The notes under the pieces are model-generated. The model worked only from the letters and a program-made list of their open reading frames with translations, had not been told where the DNA came from and did no database searches. Shown piece after piece: positions 6,993 to 15,200 of a DNA stretch of 64,000 nucleotides (position 1 is the stretch's first letter; each line of letters opens with the position of its first letter). Source of the DNA: Haloferax namakaokahaiae (GTDB lineage Archaea; Halobacteriota; Halobacteria; Halobacteriales; Haloferacaceae); the NCBI RefSeq assembly GCF_042663225.1, contig NZ_JBHTAA010000001.1, forward strand, positions 186,001-250,000, written 5' to 3'. The position numbers were made by a program, and so were the translations under genes.

Positions 6993-8138
6993 ATGGAACG
7001 CACAGGGTTTGCTTCGGGCCTGACCGACGAACAACGGGCGATTCGGGACGTCGTCCACGAGTTCGCACTCGAAGAAGTTCGGCCGACGGCACACGAGGCA
7101 GACGACAAGGAATCCTTCCCCGAGGACGTGTGGGACGGTCTCGCGGAACTCGACCTCACCGGTCTCACGGTCCCCGAGGAGTACGGTGGGTTCGGTGCCG
7201 ACCGAACGACCTACGCCCTCGTCAACGAGGAAATCGCCTACGGCCAACTCGCCGTGGCGACGGCGCTGTCGGTTCACTGTCTCGCAACCGAGTGTATCGC
7301 CGAATTCGCCTCCGACGAGCAGAAAGAAGAGTGGCTTCCGAAGATGGCGAAGGGCCGCCCGATCGGGATGTTCGCCCTCTCCGAACCGGAGGCGGGGTCG
7401 AACCCCGCCGAGATGTCCACGGTCGCCACGAAGGACGGCGACGAGTACGTCATCAACGGCAAGAAGCAGTGGATTACGAACGGCCAACGCGGCGGCGTCT
7501 GCATCCTCTTCGCCAAGACCGACCGCGACGACCCCGGTTCGGTCACGCAGTTCTTGGTCCCCAAGGAGGCGGGCTACGAAGTCGGCAAGAAGGAAGAGAA
7601 GATGGGTCTGCGCGCGTCTGACACCACCTCGCTCATCTTCGACGACGTTCGCATCCCGGCAGAGAACCGCCTGACTGAGGAAGGAAAGGGTCTCTCCGCG
7701 GCGTTCCACATCCTCACCGGTGGCCGAATCGGTATCGCGTCGCAGGCGACGGGTCTCGCGCAGGCCGCCCTCGACGACGCCGTCGAGTACGCCAACGAGC
7801 GCGAACAGTTCGACAAGCCCATCTCGAAGATTCAGGCGGTGCGCCACAAAATCGCCGACATGGGAACGCAGGTCCACACCGCCCGGACGCTGGTCCGCGA
7901 GGCCGCCCGCGTCGCGGACGCCGGCGAAGACCCGCGTATTCCCGCGTCGATGGCGAAGTACTACGCCAGCGAGGCGGCAGTGGACGTGACGAACGAGGCC
8001 GTCCAAGTCCACGGAGGCTACGGCTACACGACCGACTTCGACGTCGAACGCTACTACCGCGACGCCAAAATCACGACCATCTACGAGGGGACGAGCGAGA
8101 TTCAGAAGGAAATCATCGCGCGTTCGTTGCTCGACTGA
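6993..8138 (+). CDS. Acyl-CoA dehydrogenase
   Basis: A 381-residue flavoprotein that introduces a trans-2 double bond into acyl-CoA. Family landmarks are FALSEPEAGSNPAEM and the later ITNG of the central beta domain, the FAD-contact region FDKPISKIQAV, and the C-terminal catalytic segment YEGTSEIQKEI. The glutamate in YEG is the expected catalytic base. The ATG at 6993 is chosen; a TTG two codons earlier is unlikely. AT-rich sequence (tttttcaattat) about 25 nt upstream fits a leaderless promoter. Chain length or branched-chain specificity cannot be told from the sequence. It is probably monocistronic. Confidence 0.92.
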   Translation: MERTGFASGLTDEQRAIRDVVHEFALEEVRPTAHEADDKESFPEDVWDGLAELDLTGLTVPEEYGGFGADRTTYALVNEEIAYGQLAVATALSVHCLATECIAEFASDEQKEEWLPKMAKGRPIGMFALSEPEAGSNPAEMSTVATKDGDEYVINGKKQWITNGQRGGVCILFAKTDRDDPGSVTQFLVPKEAGYEVGKKEEKMGLRASDTTSLIFDDVRIPAENRLTEEGKGLSAAFHILTGGRIGIASQATGLAQAALDDAVEYANEREQFDKPISKIQAVRHKIADMGTQVHTARTLVREAARVADAGEDPRIPASMAKYYASEAAVDVTNEAVQVHGGYGYTTDFDVERYYRDAKITTIYEGTSEIQKEIIARSLLD

Positions 8139-8235
8139 GCACTCCCGCGTACGACGTTTTTACACGAGCCGTGTGTCTATGAGACTGTTTCTCACATAGG
8201 AGCGCTAATGAACCTCGCATCTGTATTCGGCGCCA

Positions 8236-8829
8236 ATGCTGGTCCCTGACCTCTCCGAGTTCGACGCCATCGTCTACGACCTCGATGGCACGCTCGTAGA
8301 CCTCCGCGTCGATTGGGACGGGGCGATGGCCGAGATGGCGTCGGCGCTCCAAGACGCCGGTGTCGATACTCGGTCGATGGGCGTCTGGTCGATGGTCGAT
8401 CACGCATCGCACGTTGGGCTTGGCGAGCGAGTCGAACGTATCCTCGACGGTTACGAGCGAGCGGGTGCGCTGAAGTCGAAGTGTCTTCCAGCCGTTGACG
8501 TGCTTCAGTCAGACGGCGTCTCCTCGGGCGTCTGCTCGCTCAACTCCGAAGGTGCGTGCTGGACCGCGCTCGACGTCCACGACCTCGACGACCACGTCGA
8601 TGCCGTCGTCGGCCGCGACACCGTCGCAGCGCGCAAGCCCGACCCCGAACCGCTCTTGGCGACGCTCGATAGAATGGGCGTCGGGACCGAGTCGGCGGTG
8701 TTCGTGGGCGACTCGTACCGTGACGAACTCACCGCTCGGCGGGCAGGCGTCGCCTACAGATACGTCGGATGGCGTTCTATCGGCGTCCTCGATACGGTGG
8801 TGAAGACACTGCTCGGACAGGAGCGCTAA
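8236..8829 (+). CDS. HAD-family hydrolase (copy 1 of a tandem pair)
   Basis: A 197-residue haloacid-dehalogenase-fold phosphatase. Motif I is DLDGT (residues about 14-18), motif II includes VCSLNSEG, motif III is around RKPDPEP and motif IV is FVGDSYRDE. The small cap and this motif order resemble phosphoglycolate or nucleotide phosphatases, but the substrate is unknown. The next gene is a paralogue in the same orientation, and parts of the two are identical at DNA level, so they arose by tandem duplication. Confidence 0.8.
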   Translation: MLVPDLSEFDAIVYDLDGTLVDLRVDWDGAMAEMASALQDAGVDTRSMGVWSMVDHASHVGLGERVERILDGYERAGALKSKCLPAVDVLQSDGVSSGVCSLNSEGACWTALDVHDLDDHVDAVVGRDTVAARKPDPEPLLATLDRMGVGTESAVFVGDSYRDELTARRAGVAYRYVGWRSIGVLDTVVKTLLGQER

Positions 8830-8881
8830 TCCACAGATTACGCCCGAAACGCCTTCCCGTCCGGGTTTCCATTGCTCGGAT

Positions 8882-9436
8882 ATGACACACACCGAGTTCG
8901 CCGACTTCGAGGCAATCGTCTACGACCTCGACGGCACGCTCGTTGACCTCCGAGTCGATTGGAACGAGACGGCGAACGACGCCGTCGCCGTGCTTCGAGA
9001 CCACGGTATCGACGCTCGCTCGATGGACCTCTGGCGAATGCTCGACGTCGCCGACGAGGAGGGGCTTCGAGACGAAATCGAGACGGTTCTCGCGCGTCAC
9101 GAACGCTCGGGGGCGCGCGAATCCGACCGCCTCCCGCTCGCAGACTTCCTGCCGGACGACGACGTGCCGTCGGGCGTCTGCTCGCTCAACTGCGAAGCGT
9201 CGTGTCTCGTCGCACTGGACGTCCACGGCCTCGACGACCACGTCGATGCCGTCGTCGGCCGCGACACCGTTGCGACTCGCAAACCCGACCCCGAACCGCT
9301 CTTGGCGACGCTCACGCGGATGGACGTATCTCCCGAATCGGCGGTGTTCGTCGGCGACTCGCACCGCGACGAGGTGACCGCCGACCGTGCGGGCGTCGCG
9401 TTCCGCTACGTCGATGGCGGACCATCGGGTCAGTAG
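8882..9436 (+). CDS. HAD-family hydrolase (copy 2 of a tandem pair)
   Basis: A 184-residue HAD phosphatase with the same landmarks as its neighbour: DLDGTLVDLRVDW at the nucleophile loop, VCSLNCEA, RKPDPEPLLATL and FVGDSHRDE. It lacks the C-terminal tail of copy 1 and ends GGPSGQ. The gap to copy 1 is 52 bp. Exact 41 bp (9230-9270) and 30 bp (9284-9313) matches to copy 1 suggest gene conversion or recent duplication, while the cap regions have diverged, so the substrates may differ. Confidence 0.8.
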   Translation: MTHTEFADFEAIVYDLDGTLVDLRVDWNETANDAVAVLRDHGIDARSMDLWRMLDVADEEGLRDEIETVLARHERSGARESDRLPLADFLPDDDVPSGVCSLNCEASCLVALDVHGLDDHVDAVVGRDTVATRKPDPEPLLATLTRMDVSPESAVFVGDSHRDEVTADRAGVAFRYVDGGPSGQ

Positions 9437-9571
9437 GAGAGACGGATGTCGGTGGGGCGGACAGGCGACACGTGGGGTTCCGTGGAGCGGTGTGTCGCAC
9501 ACCCGCGGTTCGCCCCACGACAGTTCTCAACGCATAGCGGGGCTGGTCCCGGCTTCGGGTATAAACCTCAG

Positions 9572-9636
9572 CACCCGTCGGCGAGAGGGTTAAACCGGCC
9601 GAGNCACCCGTCGGCGAGAGGGTTAAACCGGCCGAG
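9572..9636. repeat. Identical 32-mers flanking an N: probable contig join
   Basis: The 32 bases at 9572-9603 recur exactly at 9605-9636 with the single ambiguous base N at 9604 between them. This is the signature of two contig ends that overlap but were joined with a placeholder. The real genome probably has one copy. The unit includes ggttaaac, a possible TATA box for the gene starting at 9652. Confidence 0.85.
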
Positions 9637-9651
9637 TCCTACGCTCTCGAC

Positions 9652-10053
9652 ATGGGATTTCCGGTCTCGTACTACTGCCCCCATTGCGGTGCAGTCGTCG
9701 AACTCGAACGCGATGGCTACCTCGCCGACAAGTCGGTGACACCGTACCCGCTCGAAGGGTGGAACTACGCCGACCCGGACGACTCGTTCGAGGACGCGGA
9801 GGGCGTCCACTTCGTCTGCGGCGAGAGCGAGGCGACTGGTGTGAACTGGACCAGCGACGTGAGCGAGGCCGACGACGTGGAGAACCCGATGCTCGACTCG
9901 CCCTGTGGCCGCGAGTTCTACCTCTCGTTCGTGAAGTACGAAGACGGCCGCGAAGTCGAAGCGGTTCCCGAGAGCGACTACGTGACTATCGGCGGGCAGG
10001 GACCGGCGACGACTCGTGGTCCGTCCGGTCCGCGCGGGCCGACTGGAAGATAG
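9652..10053 (+). CDS. Hypothetical protein with N-terminal zinc-finger motif
   Basis: A 133-residue acidic protein, family not firmly recognised. It begins MGFPVSYYCPHCGAVVELER, a CPHCG knuckle, and has two more cysteines further on (HFVCGE and DSPCGREFYL), so one zinc site from four cysteines is plausible. The C-terminus is a Gly-Pro-Arg-rich tail, GPATTRGPSGPRGPTGR. It appears to be a conserved haloarchaeal protein, but no function can be assigned. The region just upstream is affected by the contig join. Confidence 0.65.
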   Translation: MGFPVSYYCPHCGAVVELERDGYLADKSVTPYPLEGWNYADPDDSFEDAEGVHFVCGESEATGVNWTSDVSEADDVENPMLDSPCGREFYLSFVKYEDGREVEAVPESDYVTIGGQGPATTRGPSGPRGPTGR

Positions 10054-10110
10054 TTCACCGATAGCACGCCTCCCTGCGAGTTCATCGTCTCAACGAGCGA
10101 ATGTGATGGC

Positions 10111-10461
10111 GTGAACCCACTACAGATTACAGAGATGTTCGAGGGGTTGATTTTCTTCCTCCCGTTCGTCCTGCTCGTAGTGGTGATGCTCGCATTTCTC
10201 GCCGGCATCGCCTACTTCGAACACAAGAAAGAGATGGCGCTCATCGAGAGCGGCCAGTACCTCGCTGCCGACCGCGACCCGCGCGCGTGGATTCTCGCCG
10301 GCGGTCTTGTCGTGCTCGCACTCGGTCTCGGCGACGTCGTCTCGTCGCTCCTCTCGGGGACCGACTTCAGCGGCGGCATCACCGCTGTCTTCCTCGGTAT
10401 CGCCGCGCTCGCGTACTACTTCTACAAACGCCGCGCGCTCGCCGCGACGACCGTCGCGTAA
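10111..10461 (+). CDS. Membrane protein, hypothetical
   Basis: A 116-residue protein with three hydrophobic helices (about residues 12-35, 61-80 and 86-106) and a charged cytoplasmic loop EHKKEMALIESGQY between the first two. The motif E-K-x-A-L-I-E-x-G is typical of small membrane proteins of the DUF6249 type, a tentative match. The start is GTG at 10111; an internal ATG at 10135 is possible. It converges with the rtcB gene, with 14 bp between stop codons. Confidence 0.65.
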   Translation: MNPLQITEMFEGLIFFLPFVLLVVVMLAFLAGIAYFEHKKEMALIESGQYLAADRDPRAWILAGGLVVLALGLGDVVSSLLSGTDFSGGITAVFLGIAALAYYFYKRRALAATTVA

Positions 10462-10475
10462 AAACTGGGTGGGTC

Positions 10476-11936
10476 TCAGCCTTTGATGTTGCAGACGGGG
10501 AACGTCCGGGCGACTTTGTCACCGATGCCGAGTTCGTCGGAGACGCGGACGACTTCGTCAACGTCTTTGTAGACGCCGGGTGCTTCCTCTGCGACCGTCG
10601 CGCCGGACTGCGCTTTCACGTAGATTTTCTCCTGCTCGCGGAGTTCTTCTTGGACAGTCTCGCCCCAGTACTCTTGCTTTGCTTTCGTTCGGCTCATGAG
10701 GCGACCCGCGCCGTGGGCCGTCGAACCGAACGTGAGGTCCAGCGAGTTCTCGCCGCCGCGAAGGACGTAGCTTCCCGCACCCATGCTACCGGGGATGATG
10801 ACGGGTTGCCCAACGTCTGCGTATGCCGGTGGGAGTTCGGGTCGCCCGGCTGGGAACGCTCGGGTCGCACCCTTTCGGTGGACGTAGAGTTCGCGTTCCT
10901 CACCATCGACGTCGTGGACTTCCTTCTTGGCGATGTTGTGCGCCACGTCGTAGAGGAGGTCCATCTCCATGTCCTCCCAGTCGCGCTCGAAGACGTTCTC
11001 GAAGACCTGCCGGGTGCGGTACATGATGAGTTGGCGGTTCACCCACGCGAAGTTGATGGCCGCGCACATCGCGCCGTAGTACTCCTCGGCGAGTTTCGAC
11101 CCGGCGGGTGCGGCGGCGAGTTCGCGGTCCGGGAGCGATTCGAGCAGGTCTTGGTGTTCTTTCTCGATGCGCCGGAGGTAGTCGGTACACGTCTGGTGGC
11201 CGAGTCCGCGAGAGCCACAGTGGATGAGGACGACGATTTGGTCTTCTTCGAGACCGAATTTTTCCGCAACGTCGTCGCGGTAGATGTCGGTGACGCGCTG
11301 GACTTCGAGGAAGTGGTTGCCAGAGCCGAGACTCCCGATTTGGTTGCGGCCGCGGTCCTTCGCTTTCTTCGAGACGTACTCGGGTTTCGCGTCGTCGCGG
11401 AAGCCTTCGTCCTCGCAGTGCGCGAGGTCGTCTTCGGTCGCCCAGCCTTCGTCGAGCGCCCACTGCATCCCGCGTTCGAGGATGCCCTCGATGGTGTCCA
11501 TGTCGCCTTTGACGACACCGCCGCCGCCGAGACCGGACGGAATCGCACGGAAGAGCGCGTCTACGAGTTCTTCTTCTTTCCCCTGCAGGTCCTCGTAGGT
11601 GAGGTTCGTCTTCATCATCCGCACCCCGCAGTTGATGTCATAGCCGACCGCGCCGGGGGAGATACACCCGTCTTCGCAGTCGGTCGCGCCGACGCCGCCG
11701 ACGGGGAAGCCGTAGCCTTGGTGGCCGTCGGGCATGCAGATGGCGTACTTGCTGATTCCGGGGAGGTGCGTCGCGTTCTGCAACTGTTCGAGCGTCTTGT
11801 CTTGGCCGATTTGCTCCAGGAGGGCTTCGGAGGCGAGCACCCGTGCCGGTGCCCGCATCTCGTCCGATTCCGGGATTTCCCACACGTTCTCTCGAACCTG
11901 TCGCAGTTCGATATCGCCGAACTCGCGCGTCGTCAT
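10476..11936 (-). CDS. rtcB: RNA-splicing ligase RtcB
   Basis: RtcB joins 2',3'-cyclic phosphate and 5'-OH RNA ends, the ligation step of archaeal tRNA splicing, using GTP and Mn. The 486 residues match the family. Cys103 in GYDINCGVR is the expected metal ligand. The motif GSLGSGNHFLEV supplies further metal ligands. His at about residue 408 in STAHGAGRLMSR is the expected guanylylated histidine. Its partner archease lies 1.2 kb upstream on the same strand, separated by a DoxX-type membrane protein. No intein is present. Confidence 0.97.
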   Translation of the reverse strand: MTTREFGDIELRQVRENVWEIPESDEMRAPARVLASEALLEQIGQDKTLEQLQNATHLPGISKYAICMPDGHQGYGFPVGGVGATDCEDGCISPGAVGYDINCGVRMMKTNLTYEDLQGKEEELVDALFRAIPSGLGGGGVVKGDMDTIEGILERGMQWALDEGWATEDDLAHCEDEGFRDDAKPEYVSKKAKDRGRNQIGSLGSGNHFLEVQRVTDIYRDDVAEKFGLEEDQIVVLIHCGSRGLGHQTCTDYLRRIEKEHQDLLESLPDRELAAAPAGSKLAEEYYGAMCAAINFAWVNRQLIMYRTRQVFENVFERDWEDMEMDLLYDVAHNIAKKEVHDVDGEERELYVHRKGATRAFPAGRPELPPAYADVGQPVIIPGSMGAGSYVLRGGENSLDLTFGSTAHGAGRLMSRTKAKQEYWGETVQEELREQEKIYVKAQSGATVAEEAPGVYKDVDEVVRVSDELGIGDKVARTFPVCNIKG

Positions 11937-11984
11937 GGTAGAAAGTTCGAGACGGCGACTGAATAGGATTCCGTCCTGTGTCGC

Positions 11985-13079
11985 TCACTCGACGGTCGGC
12001 CGCGACGGCCGCACCGACTCCTCGTCGCTGTGGAGTAGCGCATCCACAGAGAACGGACCACCGCCCGCAATCAACAGCGCCGAGACGAGACCGAACAGCG
12101 AGACGTGTGCGAGCACGGGGTCGTCCGGGAGACCGAACAGGGTGGTAGTAAAGAGCAGAATTGCGACTGCCGAGGCCGCCCGCGTGAAGGCCCCGGCGAT
12201 GAGGAGGACGCCGACGAGCGCCTCGGTCAGGCCCGCGCCCACGACCCACAACTCGGGTGCGACGGGGACGACTGCCGTGAGGTCGTACTTTGCCACGACC
12301 GCCAGCGCGTCGCCGGGGGCCATAATCTTCTGCGTGATGCCGAGGTAGATGAACGCGATGCCGAGACCGATACGGACGATAGTCGGCACGAACGCGGTGA
12401 GGTGACTCGTCCGTTCGACGAACGGTTCGGCGACGCGGCGATAGAACGGGTCGATCTTCGAGTAGAGCGTTCGGTCGTCCGCGGCCATCGAGGCGATGAC
12501 GTGGTCGGCGCTCGGTTTCCCCCCGCCGACGAGGGCGATAGCGAGGAAGCCGGGGACGTACTCGAATGCGAGCAAGAGCGCGGGTTCGAGCGCGAGACCG
12601 ACGAGGTAGGCGAGGAGACCCACGCCTGCGACGAGGCGGGTCCCGAACCCGAAGAGGATGAGGAAGCCGACGGTGATGCCGAACAGTCGCGTGAACGTCG
12701 GCGACCCGGTCTGCACGATGGGCGAGAAGAAGTAGCCCGCGAAGCCAGCGCCGACCAGCGGCAGCCCTACCGAGAGTCGAAGGAGCCACGGCACGAGGTT
12801 CTGGTACGAACTCATCGTCTCTCTGAAGGTCCGCACGTCGTTCGGGAACGGTCGGAGTTGGAGGTAGACGCCACCGAGTCCGGCGACTGTCACCGCCCCG
12901 CCGAGAAGGACTGCGACCGCGAAGGGGTCGGTCAGCACCGACTGGACGAACTCGGCGACGGCCACGGGGTCGCTTCCGGGCGTGACGTACTTCACGTGGG
13001 CGCTCGCTCGCCCCACCGCGACGAGAACGAGTGCCATCGCCCCGGCGAGTGCGGCCGCACCGCGAACACGACTGGACAT
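11985..13079 (-). CDS. DoxX-family membrane protein
   Basis: A 364-residue integral membrane protein with roughly eight or nine hydrophobic segments. The second half (from about residue 230) has the DoxX-like pattern: a helix with RIGLGIAFIYLGITQKI, then ELWVVGAGLTEALVGVLLIAG and a further helix pair. The N-terminus ending GRASAHVKYV may be a cleavable signal or first helix. DoxX proteins are linked to quinone or thiosulphate oxidation in some organisms, but the role here is unknown. It sits between the archease and rtcB genes on the same strand with a 48 bp gap to rtcB, so co-transcription is possible. Confidence 0.75.
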   Translation of the reverse strand: MSSRVRGAAALAGAMALVLVAVGRASAHVKYVTPGSDPVAVAEFVQSVLTDPFAVAVLLGGAVTVAGLGGVYLQLRPFPNDVRTFRETMSSYQNLVPWLLRLSVGLPLVGAGFAGYFFSPIVQTGSPTFTRLFGITVGFLILFGFGTRLVAGVGLLAYLVGLALEPALLLAFEYVPGFLAIALVGGGKPSADHVIASMAADDRTLYSKIDPFYRRVAEPFVERTSHLTAFVPTIVRIGLGIAFIYLGITQKIMAPGDALAVVAKYDLTAVVPVAPELWVVGAGLTEALVGVLLIAGAFTRAASAVAILLFTTTLFGLPDDPVLAHVSLFGLVSALLIAGGGPFSVDALLHSDEESVRPSRPTVE

Positions 13080-13170
13080 ACTCGACGTTGCTCGTCGTGG
13101 GGGATAACAGCCACGGATAGATTCTCCGAAGAACTGGTGATAGAAGGTATGAAACGATTGAATTCGTGGT

Positions 13171-13581
13171 TTACACGTCGAAAACGACGTAGGCTTCCCA
13201 CCCGTCTTCGCCAGCTTCGATGCGCATCTCGGAGTACGTCACCGCCTTCACGTCGCGGGCGACCACGTCGGCCAGCGGAACGCCGCGGTACGTCGCTTCG
13301 ACGACCCACTCGTCGCCGTCTTGGCGCACGCTCGCGGCGTGGTCGGTCGGGAGCACGGCGCGCACGTCGCGCTCGTAGATGAGTTCGTCGAGGTAGTCGA
13401 AGAGGGCGGCCTCGCGGTTCTCAGCGCGGACCGAGAGGGCGAACTCGTCGCCCACGTCGGGGATGTCGTCGCACATCGCGGCGGTGAGTCCCGCGGCGAC
13501 GGCGGCGAACGCGTCGCCGAGCGTGTCGCCGCTGGCTTCCACCGCGACGTCGGCGGTGTGTTCGCGGAGCGAAAATTCCAT
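13171..13581 (-). CDS. Archease, RtcB activator
   Basis: A 136-residue archease. It starts MEFSLREHTADVAVEASG, containing the conserved H-T-A-D segment, and has ALFDYLDELIYERD in the middle and ends YSEMRIEAGEDGWEAYVVFDV-like sequence with the conserved terminal acidic residue. Archease promotes RtcB guanylylation and multiple turnover. The conserved Asp in HTAD and the C-terminal Asp bind metal in characterised members. The gene lies on the same strand as rtcB and upstream of it, which supports the pairing. Confidence 0.95.
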   Translation of the reverse strand: MEFSLREHTADVAVEASGDTLGDAFAAVAAGLTAAMCDDIPDVGDEFALSVRAENREAALFDYLDELIYERDVRAVLPTDHAASVRQDGDEWVVEATYRGVPLADVVARDVKAVTYSEMRIEAGEDGWEAYVVFDV

Positions 13582-13674
13582 ACCTGACAGAGTGCGGTGG
13601 GGAACCCTCGTCCTTTCGGTCTGGGCGTCAAAACGGACGGTGGAGTTATATTCTCGCTCCGGTTACCTCCGACT

Positions 13675-14151
13675 GTGAGCGTCAACGTGGAGATGCGGGT
13701 TGACGGTGCCGGCGACGCCGAGTACGGGGAGGCGGCGTGGGACCTCAAAGAACGCATCCGAATCAACGAGGGGCTGTTAAAGCAGCGTCGCGGATTCTTC
13801 ATGGACGCCTACCGCCGTTCGACGACGTATCTCCTCTTCGAGAACGACACGCTCGTCGCCTTCGCATCGACGCGGCGCGACGGCTACATCCTCTTCTTAG
13901 CCGTCGCACAGGAGGCACGCGGTCAAGGCTACGGGAAGCGACTCGTCGCAGAAGTCGCCGACAAACATCCCGTCGTGACCTGCCACGCACGAACGACCAA
14001 CACCAGCGCAATCGACTTCTACGAACGAGTCGGCTTCACCATCCGCCGCCGCATCGACAACTACTACGAAGACGGCGGTGCCTCGTACTACCTCCGACTC
14101 GGCGAGGAAGCGGGCTTGCGAGAGCGACTCTCTGAGTTCTTGCGGCGATAG
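13675..14151 (+). CDS. GNAT-family N-acetyltransferase
   Basis: A 158-residue acetyltransferase. The acetyl-CoA loop is LAVAQEARGQGYGKRLV, matching Q/R-x-x-G-x-G/A, and the C-terminal strand pair is SAIDFYERVGFTIRRR. The substrate is unknown. The GTG start at 13675 (MSVNVEMRVDG) is preferred over a longer frame from 13597 because a TATA-like ttata at 13646 lies about 27 nt before it, fitting a leaderless transcript. ATG at 13693 is a further alternative. Divergent from archease. Confidence 0.8.
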   Translation: MSVNVEMRVDGAGDAEYGEAAWDLKERIRINEGLLKQRRGFFMDAYRRSTTYLLFENDTLVAFASTRRDGYILFLAVAQEARGQGYGKRLVAEVADKHPVVTCHARTTNTSAIDFYERVGFTIRRRIDNYYEDGGASYYLRLGEEAGLRERLSEFLRR

Positions 14152-14229
14152 CCACCGACTTCTTTCGATAACGTTCCCTGCTTGCAGATATCCTTAATTT
14201 TTATTCGCTTCGTAGTTGTAGCCTTGCGT

Positions 14230-15198
14230 ATGTACATCGGAGTGCTCACTGTCCCACTCGGGAACGAATCGCTCGACGACGCGCTCGACTATCTGTCGGG
14301 TATCGGCGTCGAGGGCGTCGAACTCGGCGTCGGCGGCTGGCCGGGCGAAGACCACGTTGACCGTTCTGCCGTCCTCGCGGACGAAGACGCGCAGGCCGAC
14401 CTGCGAGAGGCCGTCGAATCGCGCGACATGCAAATCAGCGCGCTGGCGACCCACAACAACCCGCTCCACCCCGACGAGGAGACCGCGGCCGAAGCGGACA
14501 CGGAACTCCGCGAGGCTATCGAACTCGCCGACGCGCTCGACGTGAACACCGTCACCTGTTTCTCCGGTCTCCCGGCCGGCGGCCCGAACGACGAGGTGCC
14601 GAACTGGATTACCGCGCCGTGGCCGACCGAGCACGCCGACGCTCACGAGTACCAGTGGGACGTCGCCATCGACTACTGGTCCGACCTCGCCGCGTTCGCC
14701 GACGACCACGGCGTCGATATGGCCATCGAGATGCACCCGAACATGCTCGTCTACGAACCGACGGGCATGCTGAAACTCCGCGAGGCGACGAACGAGCGCG
14801 TCGGCGCGAACTTCGACCCCTCGCACCTCTACTGGCAGGACATCTCGATTACGGACGCCATCCGATTCCTCGGTGAACAGGACGCCATCCACCACTTCCA
14901 CGCCAAGGACACGAAAGTCTACGAACCCAAGTCGCGCGTGAAGGGCGTCCTCGACACCACCTCCTACGCCGACACCGCCGACCGCTCGTGGCTCTTCCGC
15001 TCTATCGGCTACGGTCACGGCGAAGAACACTGGAAGGACGTGGTCTCCACGCTCCGGATGGTCGGCTACGAAGGCGCGCTCTCCATCGAGCACGAAGACG
15101 CGCTCACCTCCTCGAACGAAGGTCTGGAAAAGGCCGTGGACGTACTCGGCCGCGCCGTCTTCGAAACGCAACCCGGCGAAGCATACTGGGCTGAATAA
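14230..15198 (+). CDS. Sugar phosphate isomerase/epimerase-type TIM-barrel protein
   Basis: A 322-residue protein of the xylose-isomerase-like TIM-barrel superfamily (AP endonuclease 2 fold). Visible landmarks are GVEGVELGVGGWPG near the first strands, LATHNNPLHP, the metal-ligand stretch MAIEMHPNMLVYEP, NFDPSHLYWQ and HFHAKDTKVY, and a late glutamate in LSIEHEDAL. These give the usual Glu/Asp/His metal site. It precedes a Gfo/Idh/MocA dehydrogenase by 2 bp, so the two form an operon that probably acts on a sugar or its keto derivative. The ATG at 14230 lies about 28 nt after a T-rich TATA element (14198-14205), which decides the start. Confidence 0.85.
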   Translation: MYIGVLTVPLGNESLDDALDYLSGIGVEGVELGVGGWPGEDHVDRSAVLADEDAQADLREAVESRDMQISALATHNNPLHPDEETAAEADTELREAIELADALDVNTVTCFSGLPAGGPNDEVPNWITAPWPTEHADAHEYQWDVAIDYWSDLAAFADDHGVDMAIEMHPNMLVYEPTGMLKLREATNERVGANFDPSHLYWQDISITDAIRFLGEQDAIHHFHAKDTKVYEPKSRVKGVLDTTSYADTADRSWLFRSIGYGHGEEHWKDVVSTLRMVGYEGALSIEHEDALTSSNEGLEKAVDVLGRAVFETQPGEAYWAE

Positions 15199-15200
15199 CG

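Noticed and set aside
10287..11966. Long plus-strand frame opposite rtcB
   Set aside because: RtcB on the minus strand has intact catalytic residues; the plus frame has no motif.
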